DNA of 50,022 nucleotides from an uncultured Candidatus Nemicrothrix sp. (GCA_913055915.1 CAJXKL010000018.1:1-50022), one strand, 5' to 3'; shown: positions 16,382-25,049, counted from the stretch's first letter. The notes: generated by a model from the letters alone, not told the origin. Numbers and translations: made by a program.

Positions 16382-19300
16382 TCACGGGGCACCGAATCCG
16401 CCACCACCGGGGGTAGAGATCTGCATCACATCGCCAGGCTTGACCTCACAGGAGGCTGTACCGCTGAGTGACTCGCTGCTTCCGTCTGAGCGGATGACCA
16501 TGTTCACGCCTGTCTCACCCGGTTCGCCTCCAGCCATCCCGTACGGAGGGACCACGCGGTGGGAGGTGAGCAGGCTCACTGTGACCGAATCGTTGAAGCG
16601 CATACGTCTCACAGTGCCGTCACCGCCCCTGTGGGCACCAGCACCTCCCGATCCTCGTCGGATAGCGAAGCTTTCCAATGCGACGGGGTAGCGCCACTCC
16701 AGCACCTCGGGGTCGGTGAGCCGGGAGTTGGTCATGTGGGTGTGCACGGCGTCGCAGCCGTCCCGGCCGGCGGTGGCGCCGGCTCCGCCACAGATGGTCT
16801 CGTAGTACTGGTAGCGGTCGTTGCCCCAGATGAAGTTGTTCATCGTTCCCTGGGGAGCCGCCATCACGCCCAGCGCACCGAACAGGGTGTCGACGATCAA
16901 CTGTGAGGTCTCCACGTTTCCGGCGATGACCGCCGCCGGGTACTCGGGGCTGATCATGGACGGTTCAGGGAGGATCAGCTCGAGGGGCTCCATGCATCCT
17001 GCGTTGAGGGGGATGTCGTCGTCGACCATGCACCGGAACACGTACAGGACCGCCGCCTGGCAGACGGCACGCGGGGCGTTGTAGTTGCCAGGATGGGTGT
17101 CGCTGGTTCCGGTGAAGTCGAGCGTTGCCGACCCTGCCTCCCGGTTGACGGTGATGGACACCGACACCTGGTGGCCGTCGTCGGTGCCGTAGGTGAAGGA
17201 GCAGTCGCTGAGCGTTCCGATGAGGCGCCGTACCGAGTCCTCGGCGTTGCGCTTCACGTGGGCCATGTAGGCGTGAACCACGGTGAGGCCGTAGTGGTCG
17301 ACCACCCCCAGCAGCTCGATCGTGCCCTTTTCGCATGCGGCCACCTGGGCCTTCAGGTCGGCGACGTTCTGGTCGGGGCTGCGGGCCGGGTAGGGCCCCG
17401 TTGCCAGCAGATCCCGGAGGTCCTCTTCGAGGAAAATGCCACTTTCAACGATCTTCTCACCGTTCAACAGCACCCCCTCCTGTTCAACAGAGGTCGAGTC
17501 GGCAGGCGCCGAGCCGGGGGTCATTCCGCCCACATCGGCGTGGTGACCGCGGGAGGCTACGTAGAAGATGATGTCGTTACCCTCGAAGACGGGCTTGACC
17601 ACGGTGATGTCGGGAAGGTGGGTGCCGCCGTTGTAGGGGGCGTTCAGGACGAACACGTCGCCCGGAGACATGCGGCTGGGTTGGCGATCGCCAGGCTCAG
17701 AGTTCTGGGCGATCACCGACTTGATCGTTTCGCTCATGGAACCCAGGTGGACGGGCATGTGGGGGGCGTTGGCGATGAGGTCTCCGCTGGGGTCGAAGAT
17801 GGCGCAGGAGAAGTCAAGGCGTTCCTTTATGTTCACCGAGACAGCGGTGTTCTCGAGCACGAGGCCCATCTGCTCGGCGACGTTCATGAACAGGTTGTTG
17901 AAGATCTCCAACTGGACCGGGTCGGCCTGGTCGATCCCGAGTTGTACTTGGTCGGGGCGGGGGGCAACCCGCGAGATGAGGAGGTCACCTGTCTCCAGCA
18001 CCACTGCCTGCCATCCAGGTTCGACGACCGTCGTGGAGTTGGCCTCGATGATCACCGCCGGCCCGTCGACGCTGGCTTCGATTCCGAGTGCCTCGCGGTC
18101 GATAAACGGGGTGTCGTGGGTGCCGTGGTCCATGACCGACTGGAACACACCGAGGGGAGTTGCCTCAGTCCCAGCAGTGGGGGCAGCGGTCGTTGCAACG
18201 GTGTCGGAGTGGCCGACCACTTCCACCTGTGTGGATTCCACGATCATGGCCTTGCCCGGTGAGGTGAAGCCGAACCGTGCATGGTGTGCAGCCTCGAAGG
18301 CTGCAACCACGTTTCCTACGTCTCCCAGCGGCACATGCAGTGCGGTGTCGCTGCCGTCGTAGCGCACGGCCACCCGCTCGAAGGACTCGACGTGATCGTC
18401 CCCAACGCCTTGTGCCAGGACCGTGGCCCGGCCCGTCTCCCGTAGGCGGTCGGCGGCCCGGCGAACGGTGTCGAGGGCCGCCTCGGTCAACTCCGCCTCC
18501 ACCGATTCGTCGTTGACGGTGCGCACGTCGGCGAGGCCGATGCCCAGTGCCGAGAGAACGCCGGCGTGGGGGTGCACCAGTACCTTTTCGATCCCGAGAC
18601 GGTCGGCCACGAGGCAGGCGTGCTGGCCTCCTGCTCCACCGAAGCAGACGAGCACGTAGTCGGTCACGTCATGGCCACGCTGGACCGAGATCTTCTTGAT
18701 TGCGTTCGCCATGTTCTCGACGGCGATCGTGAGAAAGCCCTCTGCCAGGTCTTTGGCAGTTGCCGGCCTGCCGGTGGCGTCGGCGACCTCCTGCACCAAC
18801 GCATTGAAGAGGCGCTGGAGCACCTCGACGTCGAGAGGTTGGTCTCCGCCCGGGCCGAACACCGCCGGGAAGAAGTCAGATCGCAGGCGACCCAGCATCA
18901 CGTTGCAGTCCGTGATCGTCAGCGGACCACCGTTGCCGTAACAGGCCGGTCCCGGGTCGGCGCCGGCCGAGTCAGGACCTACCCGCATGCGCGCACCATC
19001 GAAGTGGACGATCGACCCGCCACCGGCCGCAACGGTGTGGATGAGCATCATCGGGGCCCGCACCCTCACGCCCGCCACCTCGGTCTCGTAGGTGCGTTCC
19101 AACTCACCGCCGTAGTGGGAGACGTCTGTCGAGGTGCCACCCATGTCGAAGCCGATGAGGCGGTCATAGCCGGCCTCCCGGGCCGTGGCGACCATCCCGA
19201 CGACACCACCTGCCGGTCCAGATAACAGGGCGTCCTTGCCCTGGAAGTGCCTGGCATCGGTCAGCCCGCCGTTGGATTGCATGAACATGAGCAGGGGGGC

Positions 19301-20023
19301 GTCTTCTCCGGGGTTGCCGGCCGACAACTGCTCCTCCACCTGGTTCACGTAGCGCCGCAGTACCGGTGAGAGGTATGCGTCGACGACCGTCGTGTCCCCA
19401 CGTGACACCAACTTCATGAGCGGGCTGACCAGGTGGCTCACCGAAACCTGTGTGAAGCCGACCTCCTCGGCCAGGGCGGCCAACTGCTTCTCGTGGTCGG
19501 TGTAGCGGTAGCCGTGGGTCAGGGCGATGGCTACAGAGGAGAGGCCCGATTCGTGGGCCCGGGTCAGGTCGGCCCGTGCCTGTTCAATGTCGAGAGGAGT
19601 CAGCAACTCGCCACGCGCACCTACCCGTTCGTCCACCTCGACGACGCCGCTGTAGAGCATCTCCGGGAGCACGATGTCGAGGGCAAACAACTCCGGACGA
19701 GCCTGGTAGCCGATGCGCAGGGCGTCGGCGAACCCCCGGGTCACCACCAGCAGGGTTGGTTCGCCCTGGCGTTCAAGGAGTGCGTTGGTGGCGACGGTCG
19801 TGCCCATCTTGACGCTGTCTATCAGCCGCGGTGGGAGCGGGTCATCGGCATCAAGGGAGAGCACGGTTCGGATGCCGGCAACCGCAGCATCTGAGTACTG
19901 GCGGGGGTTCTCGGAGAGCAACTTGAGGGTGGTGATTGAACCGTCCGGGCGGCGTGCCACGACGTCCGTGAATGTGCCTCCGCGGTCGATCCAGAACTGC
20001 CACCCGACGCCACTCTCGCTCAT
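16382..20023 (-). CDS. 5-oxoprolinase / hydantoinase A-B fusion protein
   Basis: 1213 residues from the ATG at 20023. The HyuA half starts QFWIDRGGTFTDVVARRPDG and has MGTTVATNALLERQGEP, DMGGTSTDVSHYGG and AAGGGSIVHFDG (actin-like ATPase). The HyuB half begins near residue 690 (DPVQLEIFNNLFMNVAEQMG) and includes ERLDFSCAIFDPSGDL, LNAPYNGGTHLPDITVVKPV, ASRGHHADVGG and GNVETSQLIVDTLFGALGV. The single-chain order and size match ATP-dependent 5-oxoprolinase (eukaryotic enzyme about 1290 aa), which opens 5-oxo-L-proline to glutamate. Hydantoin or acetophenone-type substrates cannot be excluded. A longer ORF reading to 20149 lacks the family N-terminus. Confidence 0.92.
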   Translation of the reverse strand: MSESGVGWQFWIDRGGTFTDVVARRPDGSITTLKLLSENPRQYSDAAVAGIRTVLSLDADDPLPPRLIDSVKMGTTVATNALLERQGEPTLLVVTRGFADALRIGYQARPELFALDIVLPEMLYSGVVEVDERVGARGELLTPLDIEQARADLTRAHESGLSSVAIALTHGYRYTDHEKQLAALAEEVGFTQVSVSHLVSPLMKLVSRGDTTVVDAYLSPVLRRYVNQVEEQLSAGNPGEDAPLLMFMQSNGGLTDARHFQGKDALLSGPAGGVVGMVATAREAGYDRLIGFDMGGTSTDVSHYGGELERTYETEVAGVRVRAPMMLIHTVAAGGGSIVHFDGARMRVGPDSAGADPGPACYGNGGPLTITDCNVMLGRLRSDFFPAVFGPGGDQPLDVEVLQRLFNALVQEVADATGRPATAKDLAEGFLTIAVENMANAIKKISVQRGHDVTDYVLVCFGGAGGQHACLVADRLGIEKVLVHPHAGVLSALGIGLADVRTVNDESVEAELTEAALDTVRRAADRLRETGRATVLAQGVGDDHVESFERVAVRYDGSDTALHVPLGDVGNVVAAFEAAHHARFGFTSPGKAMIVESTQVEVVGHSDTVATTAAPTAGTEATPLGVFQSVMDHGTHDTPFIDREALGIEASVDGPAVIIEANSTTVVEPGWQAVVLETGDLLISRVAPRPDQVQLGIDQADPVQLEIFNNLFMNVAEQMGLVLENTAVSVNIKERLDFSCAIFDPSGDLIANAPHMPVHLGSMSETIKSVIAQNSEPGDRQPSRMSPGDVFVLNAPYNGGTHLPDITVVKPVFEGNDIIFYVASRGHHADVGGMTPGSAPADSTSVEQEGVLLNGEKIVESGIFLEEDLRDLLATGPYPARSPDQNVADLKAQVAACEKGTIELLGVVDHYGLTVVHAYMAHVKRNAEDSVRRLIGTLSDCSFTYGTDDGHQVSVSITVNREAGSATLDFTGTSDTHPGNYNAPRAVCQAAVLYVFRCMVDDDIPLNAGCMEPLELILPEPSMISPEYPAAVIAGNVETSQLIVDTLFGALGVMAAPQGTMNNFIWGNDRYQYYETICGGAGATAGRDGCDAVHTHMTNSRLTDPEVLEWRYPVALESFAIRRGSGGAGAHRGGDGTVRRMRFNDSVTVSLLTSHRVVPPYGMAGGEPGETGVNMVIRSDGSSESLSGTASCEVKPGDVMQISTPGGGGFGAP

Positions 20024-20204
20024 GGCGGGGGAGTCTGACACGCCGGCCGGCCGAACGAAACGACCTATTTCCCGGCACAGTCGATTGCAACGATTCCCAA
20101 CTGTGGAGCGGCCTCCACTGCTGGTCAAAGCAATGGGCTGTGCTTTCATTTGGGGAGTGATCGGCTCAGAAGGGGTCGATTCTGGTAACCAAGGGGACGA
20201 GAGA

Positions 20205-20498
20205 ATGCTCTTTCACGTAACACACCATCATGACGAATCCACTTGCCCGGCGCACGACGACGCTGTCATTGCCGAGACCTTCGGTGCCGTGCTCGGTACT
20301 CTCGAAGAGAATGTGAATGAGGTGATTGGTGCCTGGGTAGACCCGCCGGGGCACGACTTCTTCTTCGTGGTCGATGCCGATGACGTGGCGCAGATCTTTA
20401 CAGGAATGTTCCCGATCGTCTCTGCTGGGAGTGCGAAAATCCAGCCGGTTGGCGACTACGTAGCCATGATGAAGATGCGAGAGCAGATGAACAAATGA
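20205..20498 (+). CDS. Conserved hypothetical protein, probable ferredoxin-like (dimeric alpha-beta) fold
   Basis: 97 residues from the ATG at 20205 with AAGGGGACGAGAG upstream. It begins MLFHVTHHHDESTCPAHDD and continues ETFGAVLGTLEENVNEVIGA, HDFFFVVDADDVAQI, FPIVSAGSAKIQPVGDY. The order beta-alpha-beta-beta-alpha-beta with a His-rich first strand suggests a small dimeric alpha-beta barrel of the DUF3303 or related kind. The HHH...C cluster could bind metal. It lies alone between the divergent oxoprolinase and the convergent DUF983 gene. Confidence 0.7.
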   Translation: MLFHVTHHHDESTCPAHDDAVIAETFGAVLGTLEENVNEVIGAWVDPPGHDFFFVVDADDVAQIFTGMFPIVSAGSAKIQPVGDYVAMMKMREQMNK

Positions 20499-20508
20499 CC
20501 GACTGATT

Positions 20509-20528
20509 CCTGCCTCCATGGAGGCAGG
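20509..20528. terminator. Perfect palindrome between convergent genes
   Basis: CCTGCCTCCATGGAGGCAGG is a perfect 20-base inverted repeat lying between the stops of the genes at 20498 (plus) and 20533 (minus). A two-way terminator is likely, though there is no T-run. Confidence 0.55.
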
Positions 20529-20532
20529 GTGT

Positions 20533-21036
20533 TCAGCATTTCGGTGAGACCACAGATGTAGAGGTTCGGTCGTCAATTCCGCATGGTGGTGCTGGGGGGT
20601 CGGCGACGGCCACGATCGCGGTCCACAAGGTACGTGTGACTGGATCGAGGATGATGGGGGCGACTAAGGCCAACGCTGCTGACGGGAACAGCACCGTAGG
20701 CCATGTCGGATCTGGCAGGGAAAGCAGAAGCAGCCCGACTGCTGCCAGTAGGCAGATGAATCCACTCATAACCGAGTTGACTCCGATGGCGCCAATCCAG
20801 AACCCTTCCGAACGGGCGAAACGGAAATGGCATACCGGGCAAGTCGAACGCATCCTCAACCAGTGATGGAAGAGGCCCCTGGAGCCACACGCCGCACAGG
20901 CCAAGGTAAGGCCCCGCCAAAGGATCGTGGTTAGGCCGGCCCCATCCATCCCGGTAGCGGCGAGCCGTTCGGTTCGAGTGGTCGAGTTCCGGTCGCTGAT
21001 GACTGGGATAATACGGTTGGTCCCTGGGAGTGGCAC
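20533..21036 (-). CDS. DUF983 family membrane protein
   Basis: A zinc-ribbon-like LACAACGSRGLFHHWLRM, then STCPVCHFRFARSEGFWIGA (two C-x2-C pairs), is followed by two hydrophobic segments (VNSVMSGFICLLAAVGLLLL and TVLFPSAALALVAPIIL). This is the DUF983 pattern of small inner-membrane proteins often found near cytochrome oxidase genes; function unknown. The ATG at 20949 would give a shorter protein that begins just before the family core, and may be the true start. Confidence 0.8.
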   Translation of the reverse strand: MPLPGTNRIIPVISDRNSTTRTERLAATGMDGAGLTTILWRGLTLACAACGSRGLFHHWLRMRSTCPVCHFRFARSEGFWIGAIGVNSVMSGFICLLAAVGLLLLSLPDPTWPTVLFPSAALALVAPIILDPVTRTLWTAIVAVADPPAPPCGIDDRTSTSVVSPKC

Positions 21037-21057
21037 AAACTCTGGTGGAGCTGGGGG

Positions 21058-21200
21058 GAATCGATCACAGAAATCTGTCCGGGGTGTCCACCTGGACCCC
21101 TAATGCCCGTGGAATCAGGCCTGTGTGTCTGTCGGGTATGGCTGTGTCCGCGTGGTGGTCTGCATTCTGTGACACGGGTTGTGACAAGCGAGGGCCGACC
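21058..21200. repeat. Direct repeat of about 140 bp, copy A
   Basis: Shares with 22336-22463 a run of blocks including gaatcga, cacagaaatct, the hairpin GGTGTCC-acc-TGGACC type, TGCCCGTGG and TCAGGCCTGTGTGTCTGTC, then CATTCTGTG. Overall identity is roughly 70% by eye. The pair encloses the genes at 21313 and 21869. Confidence 0.7.
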
Positions 21201-21208
21201 AGGAGGGT

Positions 21209-21249
21209 CTAGCCCTCGAGGATCACTCCGGCGGCTTCGGAGGGTCCGC
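21209..21249 (-). pseudogene. C-terminal tail remnant of a pentapeptide-repeat protein
   Basis: The minus strand reads SEAAGVILEG and then TAG, followed by a sequence like the 42-bp repeat flank (CCTCCTGGTCGGCC). This matches the tail and downstream flank of the intact pentapeptide gene (AVATGVITV, TAG, CTGCTGGTCGGCC). No pentapeptide units remain. Short, so only suggestive. Confidence 0.35.
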
Positions 21250-21312
21250 GCGCGCGTCGGCGCGAGTTCTCTAAACTCAACCCCCCCCGCCACCAGAACA
21301 CGGAGAAAGTCC

Positions 21313-21849
21313 ATGTCCTATTCCCCCGAACCCCGGAAACTATCTACCGAGGTTGAGGTACTGGACAGCGCCCGATGCTACGCCAACGCTTGCCGCCGGG
21401 CCGAGGTACTTCACCGGAAGCGAACGTTGGCCGTCGAGGCCGAACGTCTGGCCGACTGCGACTTCCACGACGCCTCCAATGAACAACTCACCGCCAATCT
21501 GAAAGCCGGTGATCGGGCGATGGGGTTCACCACAGTGGTCGATCAACCATCGGAAGTCCGTGGGGTGGACGACTACCCGACCGGAAAGGCGCATCTGGCC
21601 TATGAGTGCCACTTAGCGACTCGGAAACGCCTGGACGCGGAGTGCGATCAAGCGGACCGTGAGCTTGAAGAGGCCCACGGGGTGCTTCTGACTGCTGCGT
21701 CGAACTTGGTGGAGGATACGGATGGGTCCGAGGAGTACAACTCAGACGACGAGGGCTTCAACTTGCTGGCCGGAGGCGGAGTAGCCCAAGAGGTGGAATC
21801 GAATGCCAGCGGGACTGCCGACGTCAACGAGGTGGCCCCGGCAGCCTGA
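21313..21849 (+). CDS. Hypothetical protein, coiled-coil with acidic C-terminus
   Basis: 178 residues from the ATG at 21313, with GGAGAAAG 5-12 bases upstream. Residues 1-45 and 95-130 are rich in Ala/Glu/Arg/Leu heptads (CRRAEVLHRKRTLAVEAERL; RLDAECDQADRELEEAHGVL) and probably form a helical hairpin. The last 50 residues are acidic and disordered. No family is recognised. It is convergent with the J-domain-like gene and inside the 140-bp direct repeats, suggesting they moved as a unit. Confidence 0.6.
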   Translation: MSYSPEPRKLSTEVEVLDSARCYANACRRAEVLHRKRTLAVEAERLADCDFHDASNEQLTANLKAGDRAMGFTTVVDQPSEVRGVDDYPTGKAHLAYECHLATRKRLDAECDQADRELEEAHGVLLTAASNLVEDTDGSEEYNSDDEGFNLLAGGGVAQEVESNASGTADVNEVAPAA

Positions 21850-21857
21850 CGAACGGC

Positions 21858-21959
21858 CTAGTCGATGATCACTCCGGCGGCGACCGGATCAAACCTGTCC
21901 GGCCAACACGTCTCCCGATCTGGAACAGCACCCGTGAGATCCACTCCCAGCAAATTGAT
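21858..21959 (-). pseudogene. Pentapeptide-repeat protein C-terminal remnant, read out of frame by the J-domain gene
   Basis: In the frame ending with TAG at 21858 the minus strand encodes INLLGVDLTGAVPDRETCWP followed by DRFDPVAAGVIID. These are two pentapeptide units and the family cap (compare PPGFDAVATGVITV at 2.6 kb). The J-domain gene overlaps this DNA in another frame and stops 11 bases earlier, so its last 30 or so residues come from the captured remnant. Confidence 0.65.
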
Positions 21960-22240
21960 CGTGAATCGGCGTTGGCGCCGCACCACACACAGGTGAAGTC
22001 GGCGGACTTGACGGTTTCGTAGGCCGCCCTGACGGCCTTGAACTTCTCCTCGCGCAGCTCCCGGTCCACGGCGTCGGCACCGGTCCGATCCGGGTGGAAC
22101 TTGATCTGCAGCGCCCTAAGCGAGCTGTCGAGTAGTTCGTCGTCGATCAGGACGCCGACATCCACTTGGTCAGAGATCCCCAGGACCCTAAGGGGCGCCC
22201 AGCAATCCTGGATCGTCTGGATGTTCGAAGTAGCGCTCAT
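21869..22240 (-). CDS. J-domain (DnaJ-like) small protein with C-terminal CxxC
   Basis: 123 residues. LDSSLRALQIKFHPDRTGAD carries the HPD motif of J-domains, with helices II and III around it (FKAVRAAYETVK). After it comes FTCVWCGANAD, half of a zinc ribbon. Helix I is unusual and a 35-residue segment precedes the J-domain. The final SRSICWEWISRVLFQIGRRV and following residues are a frame-shifted reading of a pentapeptide gene tail, so the original C-terminus, probably with the second CxxC of the ribbon, seems to have been lost by fusion. It would be expected to interact with DnaK; partner unknown. Confidence 0.7.
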   Translation of the reverse strand: MSATSNIQTIQDCWAPLRVLGISDQVDVGVLIDDELLDSSLRALQIKFHPDRTGADAVDRELREEKFKAVRAAYETVKSADFTCVWCGANADSRSICWEWISRVLFQIGRRVGRTGLIRSPPE

Positions 22241-22335
22241 ACCAACCAGCAGTTCGTCAGTGGAGGCCGGCCCCTACTAGGGACTCGGAATCTCATCTGT
22301 CTAGCGCATCTGCAACTAGCCACCCAGACGGGGGT

Positions 22336-22463
22336 GAATCGAAAACACAGAAATCTCTCCGAGGTGTCCGTCTGGACCGCTACTGCCCGTGGATTCAGGC
22401 CTGTGTGTCTGTCATGTAACTCTGTGCCCATGTAGTTACATACATTCTGTGCAATGAGGTGTG
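22336..22463. repeat. Direct repeat of about 140 bp, copy B
   Basis: Partner of 21058-21200 in the same orientation. The conserved core keeps the small hairpin (GGTGTCC/GGACC) and the word TCAGGCCTGTGTGTCTGTC. Confidence 0.7.
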
Positions 22464-22832
22464 CATCGGCGCCGGCCCGTTCTTCGGGTTGAGGGCCAAT
22501 AGCAGCGAGTCATGACTGAGCGTCTAGCGCTTTGCCAGTCGGGGCCCTAACCGAGTAGGGGTGTCGCGTTGCTAATGGTTTGCCAATGGCATCCACCACC
22601 TTGGAGCGGCATCTAGCTGTAGGGAGCAGATTCAGCCGTTGCTAGATGTATTGGTCGGGCGCTGGCTACCGCAGGACGACGCCAGATGCCGGGTGGGTGA
22701 GGTGAGTTCAAGTCCCCCTCCGACACTCGTGTAACACCTCAGACCCTCAACTCCTCGTACCACCAGTCTTCCAGAAGTGGTTTGACCAGGATCTTGAAAG
22801 CCATAGCGGTCTGAGAGACTGTTGCCTATGAG
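22464..22832. other. Gene-free stretch ending in a tRNA T-arm-like sequence
   Basis: No gene is seen. The stretch contains TTGCTA-type repeated words (ttgctaatggtttgccaatgg, ttgctagatg) and at 22701-22726 a tRNA 3'-end-like sequence (see next entry). Confidence 0.45.
22701..22726 (+). repeat. tRNA T-arm/acceptor-like 3' end, plus orientation
   Basis: GAGTTCAAGTCCCCCTCC followed by GACAC looks like the T-loop (TTCAAGT), the 3' T-stem and the 3' acceptor strand of a tRNA, but no matching 5' acceptor (GTCGGAG) or anticodon arm is found upstream. The same ending, inverted, recurs at six sites between 29.8 and 40.6 kb. It is probably a duplicated attachment-site-type remnant. Confidence 0.5.
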
Positions 22833-23198
22833 ATGGGGCGTCGGCCAGTCGACATGGTGACCGTCGAGGATGTCATGTCACGGCTAGCGGCAGCTGACTT
22901 CCGTACCACCGTTGAGTACACCGGGCCGTTAGAGCATCAATACCTCATGACCCACTTCAGGGAGGACTACTTGTCCTTGTGGCTTGACATGCGAGAGCTC
23001 GTCGCTACCACCGGGATCATCAGGCCGTTCTTCAAGAGCCATCGGGTGTGGAAGTACGTTGACCTACCCGACGGGTTCACCTACTGGGTCATGCCCGAAT
23101 GGGTTGTTGACGGTTGGGAAGAACGTTTCGACCCGGATGCGACGTACGTCCTCAACCGACAGGAAACCGAGAAGCACTTTCAGACGGGAGCGCAATAA
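22833..23198 (+). CDS. Hypothetical protein, 121 aa
   Basis: Soluble, mixed alpha/beta, with many aromatics (EDYLSLWLDMRELVATTGII, YVDLPDGFTYWVMPEWVVDG). No family is recognised. The start is ATG 22833 or, with a slightly shorter N-terminus, ATG 22854. It follows the T-arm-like repeat on the same strand and is the first of three plus-strand genes. Confidence 0.55.
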   Translation: MGRRPVDMVTVEDVMSRLAAADFRTTVEYTGPLEHQYLMTHFREDYLSLWLDMRELVATTGIIRPFFKSHRVWKYVDLPDGFTYWVMPEWVVDGWEERFDPDATYVLNRQETEKHFQTGAQ

Positions 23199-23274
23199 GA
23201 CTTCGATACCCGCCGAACGGAGGTACCAGCCCGGTGTCAGGGGCGTCGGACCTTTACGCGACAATCGGTTCGTG

Positions 23275-24114
23275 ATGAGCGAGAGCGGCGATCCAGCAGT
23301 GGACGAGAACGCTTCGCCCAACTCTGCCGGGGTCTGGTCAACGTTCCTGGTGGAGGGACCTGCCGGTCCAATCCACGTCAGGTCGATCGGCACAGGGCAC
23401 GCCGTTGTGATGCTTCCGTCTCTCGGTCGCGGCGCATCCGACTTCGAGGACCTAGCGCAACGTCTTGCCGTCACGGGCTACCGGGCAGTTGCACCTGAGC
23501 CGAGGGGGATAGGTGGCAGCACCGGGGTGCTGGAGGGTGTGTCCATGGGCGACCTTGCCGATGATGCGGTTGCCGTGATCAAGGCCCTTGGCCTGGTTCC
23601 GGCCACGGTCGTGGGTCACGCCTTCGGCAACCGGTTGGCGAGGCTTGTGGCCACCCGGCAACCGGACCTCGTCTCCGGCCTTGTGCTTCTGGCCTGCGGT
23701 GGCCGCTTCAGGCCGGCACCTGAGCACATGGCCGCCCTCAGGCGTGTCTTCGACACGGGCACATCACCCGAGGAACACCTTGCTGCAGTGGGCATGGCCT
23801 TTTTCGCACCTGGGAATGATCCATCGGTGTGGACGGGTGGCTGGTTCCCGGCTGTGGCCCAACTCCAGGGAAGGGCGGTGGAGGCAGACGATCCCAGCGG
23901 TTGGTGGACGGCCGGCAGCGCCGACGTTCTGGTGGTGCAACCCGCAGACGATGTGGTGGCCCTGCCCGCCAATGCACACGACATCATCGAGCGCCTTGGT
24001 GGGCGTGCAACGCTGGTGAACGTTACAGATGCCGGCCATGCACTGCTTCCTGAACAGCCTGTCGTCGTGGCCGATGCTGTTCTGCGATGGCTGGACGAAC
24101 GGCAACCTGGGTGA
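23275..24114 (+). CDS. Alpha/beta-hydrolase fold protein with Ala at the nucleophile position
   Basis: 279 residues. The fold is clear: GHAVVMLPSLGRGASDFEDL, YRAVAPEPRGIGGSTG, DLADDAVAVIKALGLVPATV, then the elbow VVGHAFGNRLARLVA, where G-x-S-x-G reads GHAFG. A late His (DAGHALLPEQP) and an acidic region (VVQPADDVVAL) are kept. Without the Ser it cannot be a standard Ser hydrolase; a non-hydrolytic or pseudo-enzyme role is likely. The stop overlaps the possible ATG of the next gene (TGATG), so it is coupled to the SDR. Confidence 0.8.
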   Translation: MSESGDPAVDENASPNSAGVWSTFLVEGPAGPIHVRSIGTGHAVVMLPSLGRGASDFEDLAQRLAVTGYRAVAPEPRGIGGSTGVLEGVSMGDLADDAVAVIKALGLVPATVVGHAFGNRLARLVATRQPDLVSGLVLLACGGRFRPAPEHMAALRRVFDTGTSPEEHLAAVGMAFFAPGNDPSVWTGGWFPAVAQLQGRAVEADDPSGWWTAGSADVLVVQPADDVVALPANAHDIIERLGGRATLVNVTDAGHALLPEQPVVVADAVLRWLDERQPG

Positions 24115-24125
24115 TGATGGGGTCC

Positions 24126-24908
24126 ATGACACAAAGGTTTGACGGGCACGTCGTGGTGGTCACAGGGTCAGCGACCGGTATCGGCGAGGCGACCGCGCTC
24201 AGGTTCGCCTCTGAGGGAGCCGCTGTGGCCTGTCTGGATATCAATGTCGAGGAGAATGAGGCCACTGCTGAGGCTGTGAAGACATTGGGCGTAGACGCCG
24301 TGGCGCTGGCCTGCGACATCCGATCGCGTAGCGATCAGGAGGCTGCCTTCGCAGTGGTCGTGGAGCGCTGGGGTCGCATTGACACGCTCGTGACAAGTGC
24401 CGGCGTCTATGTGGGCGGACCGTTGTCTGAGATTTCGGCTGAGCACTGGGATGACATCGTGGCGGTGAACCTGACGGGGGTGTTGATATCCAACAGCCTT
24501 GCTTCGTTGACCATGGCAGCGCAGGGTCGCGGGTCGATAGTCAACATCTCCTCGATGGCCGGCAAGACCAGTTGGCCGGAGTCAGCTGAGTACTCCGCAA
24601 CAAAGAGCGGCGTTATCGGTATTACGAGGTCTGCGGCGATGGAACTGGGACCGTCGGGCGTGACCGTCAACGCCGTGTGTCCCGGCAACACCCTCACAGC
24701 CATGGTTAGAGACGTCGCCCATGAGGTCGGGGAGAGGCTCGGCATGACGGGGGCCGAGTGGCTGGAGATGCGTGCCGCCGACACTGCCGTCAAGCGCCTC
24801 GCCGATCCATCTGAGATAGCCGGCGTGATCGCCTTTCTGGCAAGCGACGACGCCCGTTACCTGACAGGCCAGGCCATAGAGGTCGATGGCGGCATCATCC
24901 TGAGTTGA
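24126..24908 (+). CDS. Short-chain dehydrogenase/reductase (SDR)
   Basis: 260 residues. Cofactor motif VVVTGSATGIGEATALRFAS, NAG-like region TSAGVYVGGPL, catalytic Ser in VNISSMAGKTSWP, Tyr and Lys in SAEYSATKSGVIGITRSAAM, and the C-terminal YLTGQAIEVDGGIILS. This is a complete classical SDR (FabG-like). Start chosen at ATG 24126 (MTQRFDG); ATG 24114, overlapping the upstream stop, would add four residues. Substrate unknown. Confidence 0.9.
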   Translation: MTQRFDGHVVVVTGSATGIGEATALRFASEGAAVACLDINVEENEATAEAVKTLGVDAVALACDIRSRSDQEAAFAVVVERWGRIDTLVTSAGVYVGGPLSEISAEHWDDIVAVNLTGVLISNSLASLTMAAQGRGSIVNISSMAGKTSWPESAEYSATKSGVIGITRSAAMELGPSGVTVNAVCPGNTLTAMVRDVAHEVGERLGMTGAEWLEMRAADTAVKRLADPSEIAGVIAFLASDDARYLTGQAIEVDGGIILS

Positions 24909-24924
24909 AAAAGGGGCCACCCCT
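24908..24924 (-). terminator. Rho-independent terminator of the leftward hydrolase gene
   Basis: On the minus strand AGGGG-TGG-CCCCT is followed at once by TTTT. It lies 125 bases past the stop of the gene at 25050 and begins at the last base of the SDR gene. Confidence 0.55.
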
Positions 24925-25049
24925 GCCTCAGCCACAATAGTCAACGCGGCAACTTTCGGACTGAACTAGAAGGGCATTACTCCACCCGAGTCGCCAGGCC
25001 CGTGCATTACAAACGAGTTCACCAGGCCCTGGCTGGAGGCTCGGAACAC

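Noticed and set aside
17093-18262. 389-codon plus-strand ORF
   Set aside because: Antisense to the 5-oxoprolinase gene; no domain is recognisable.
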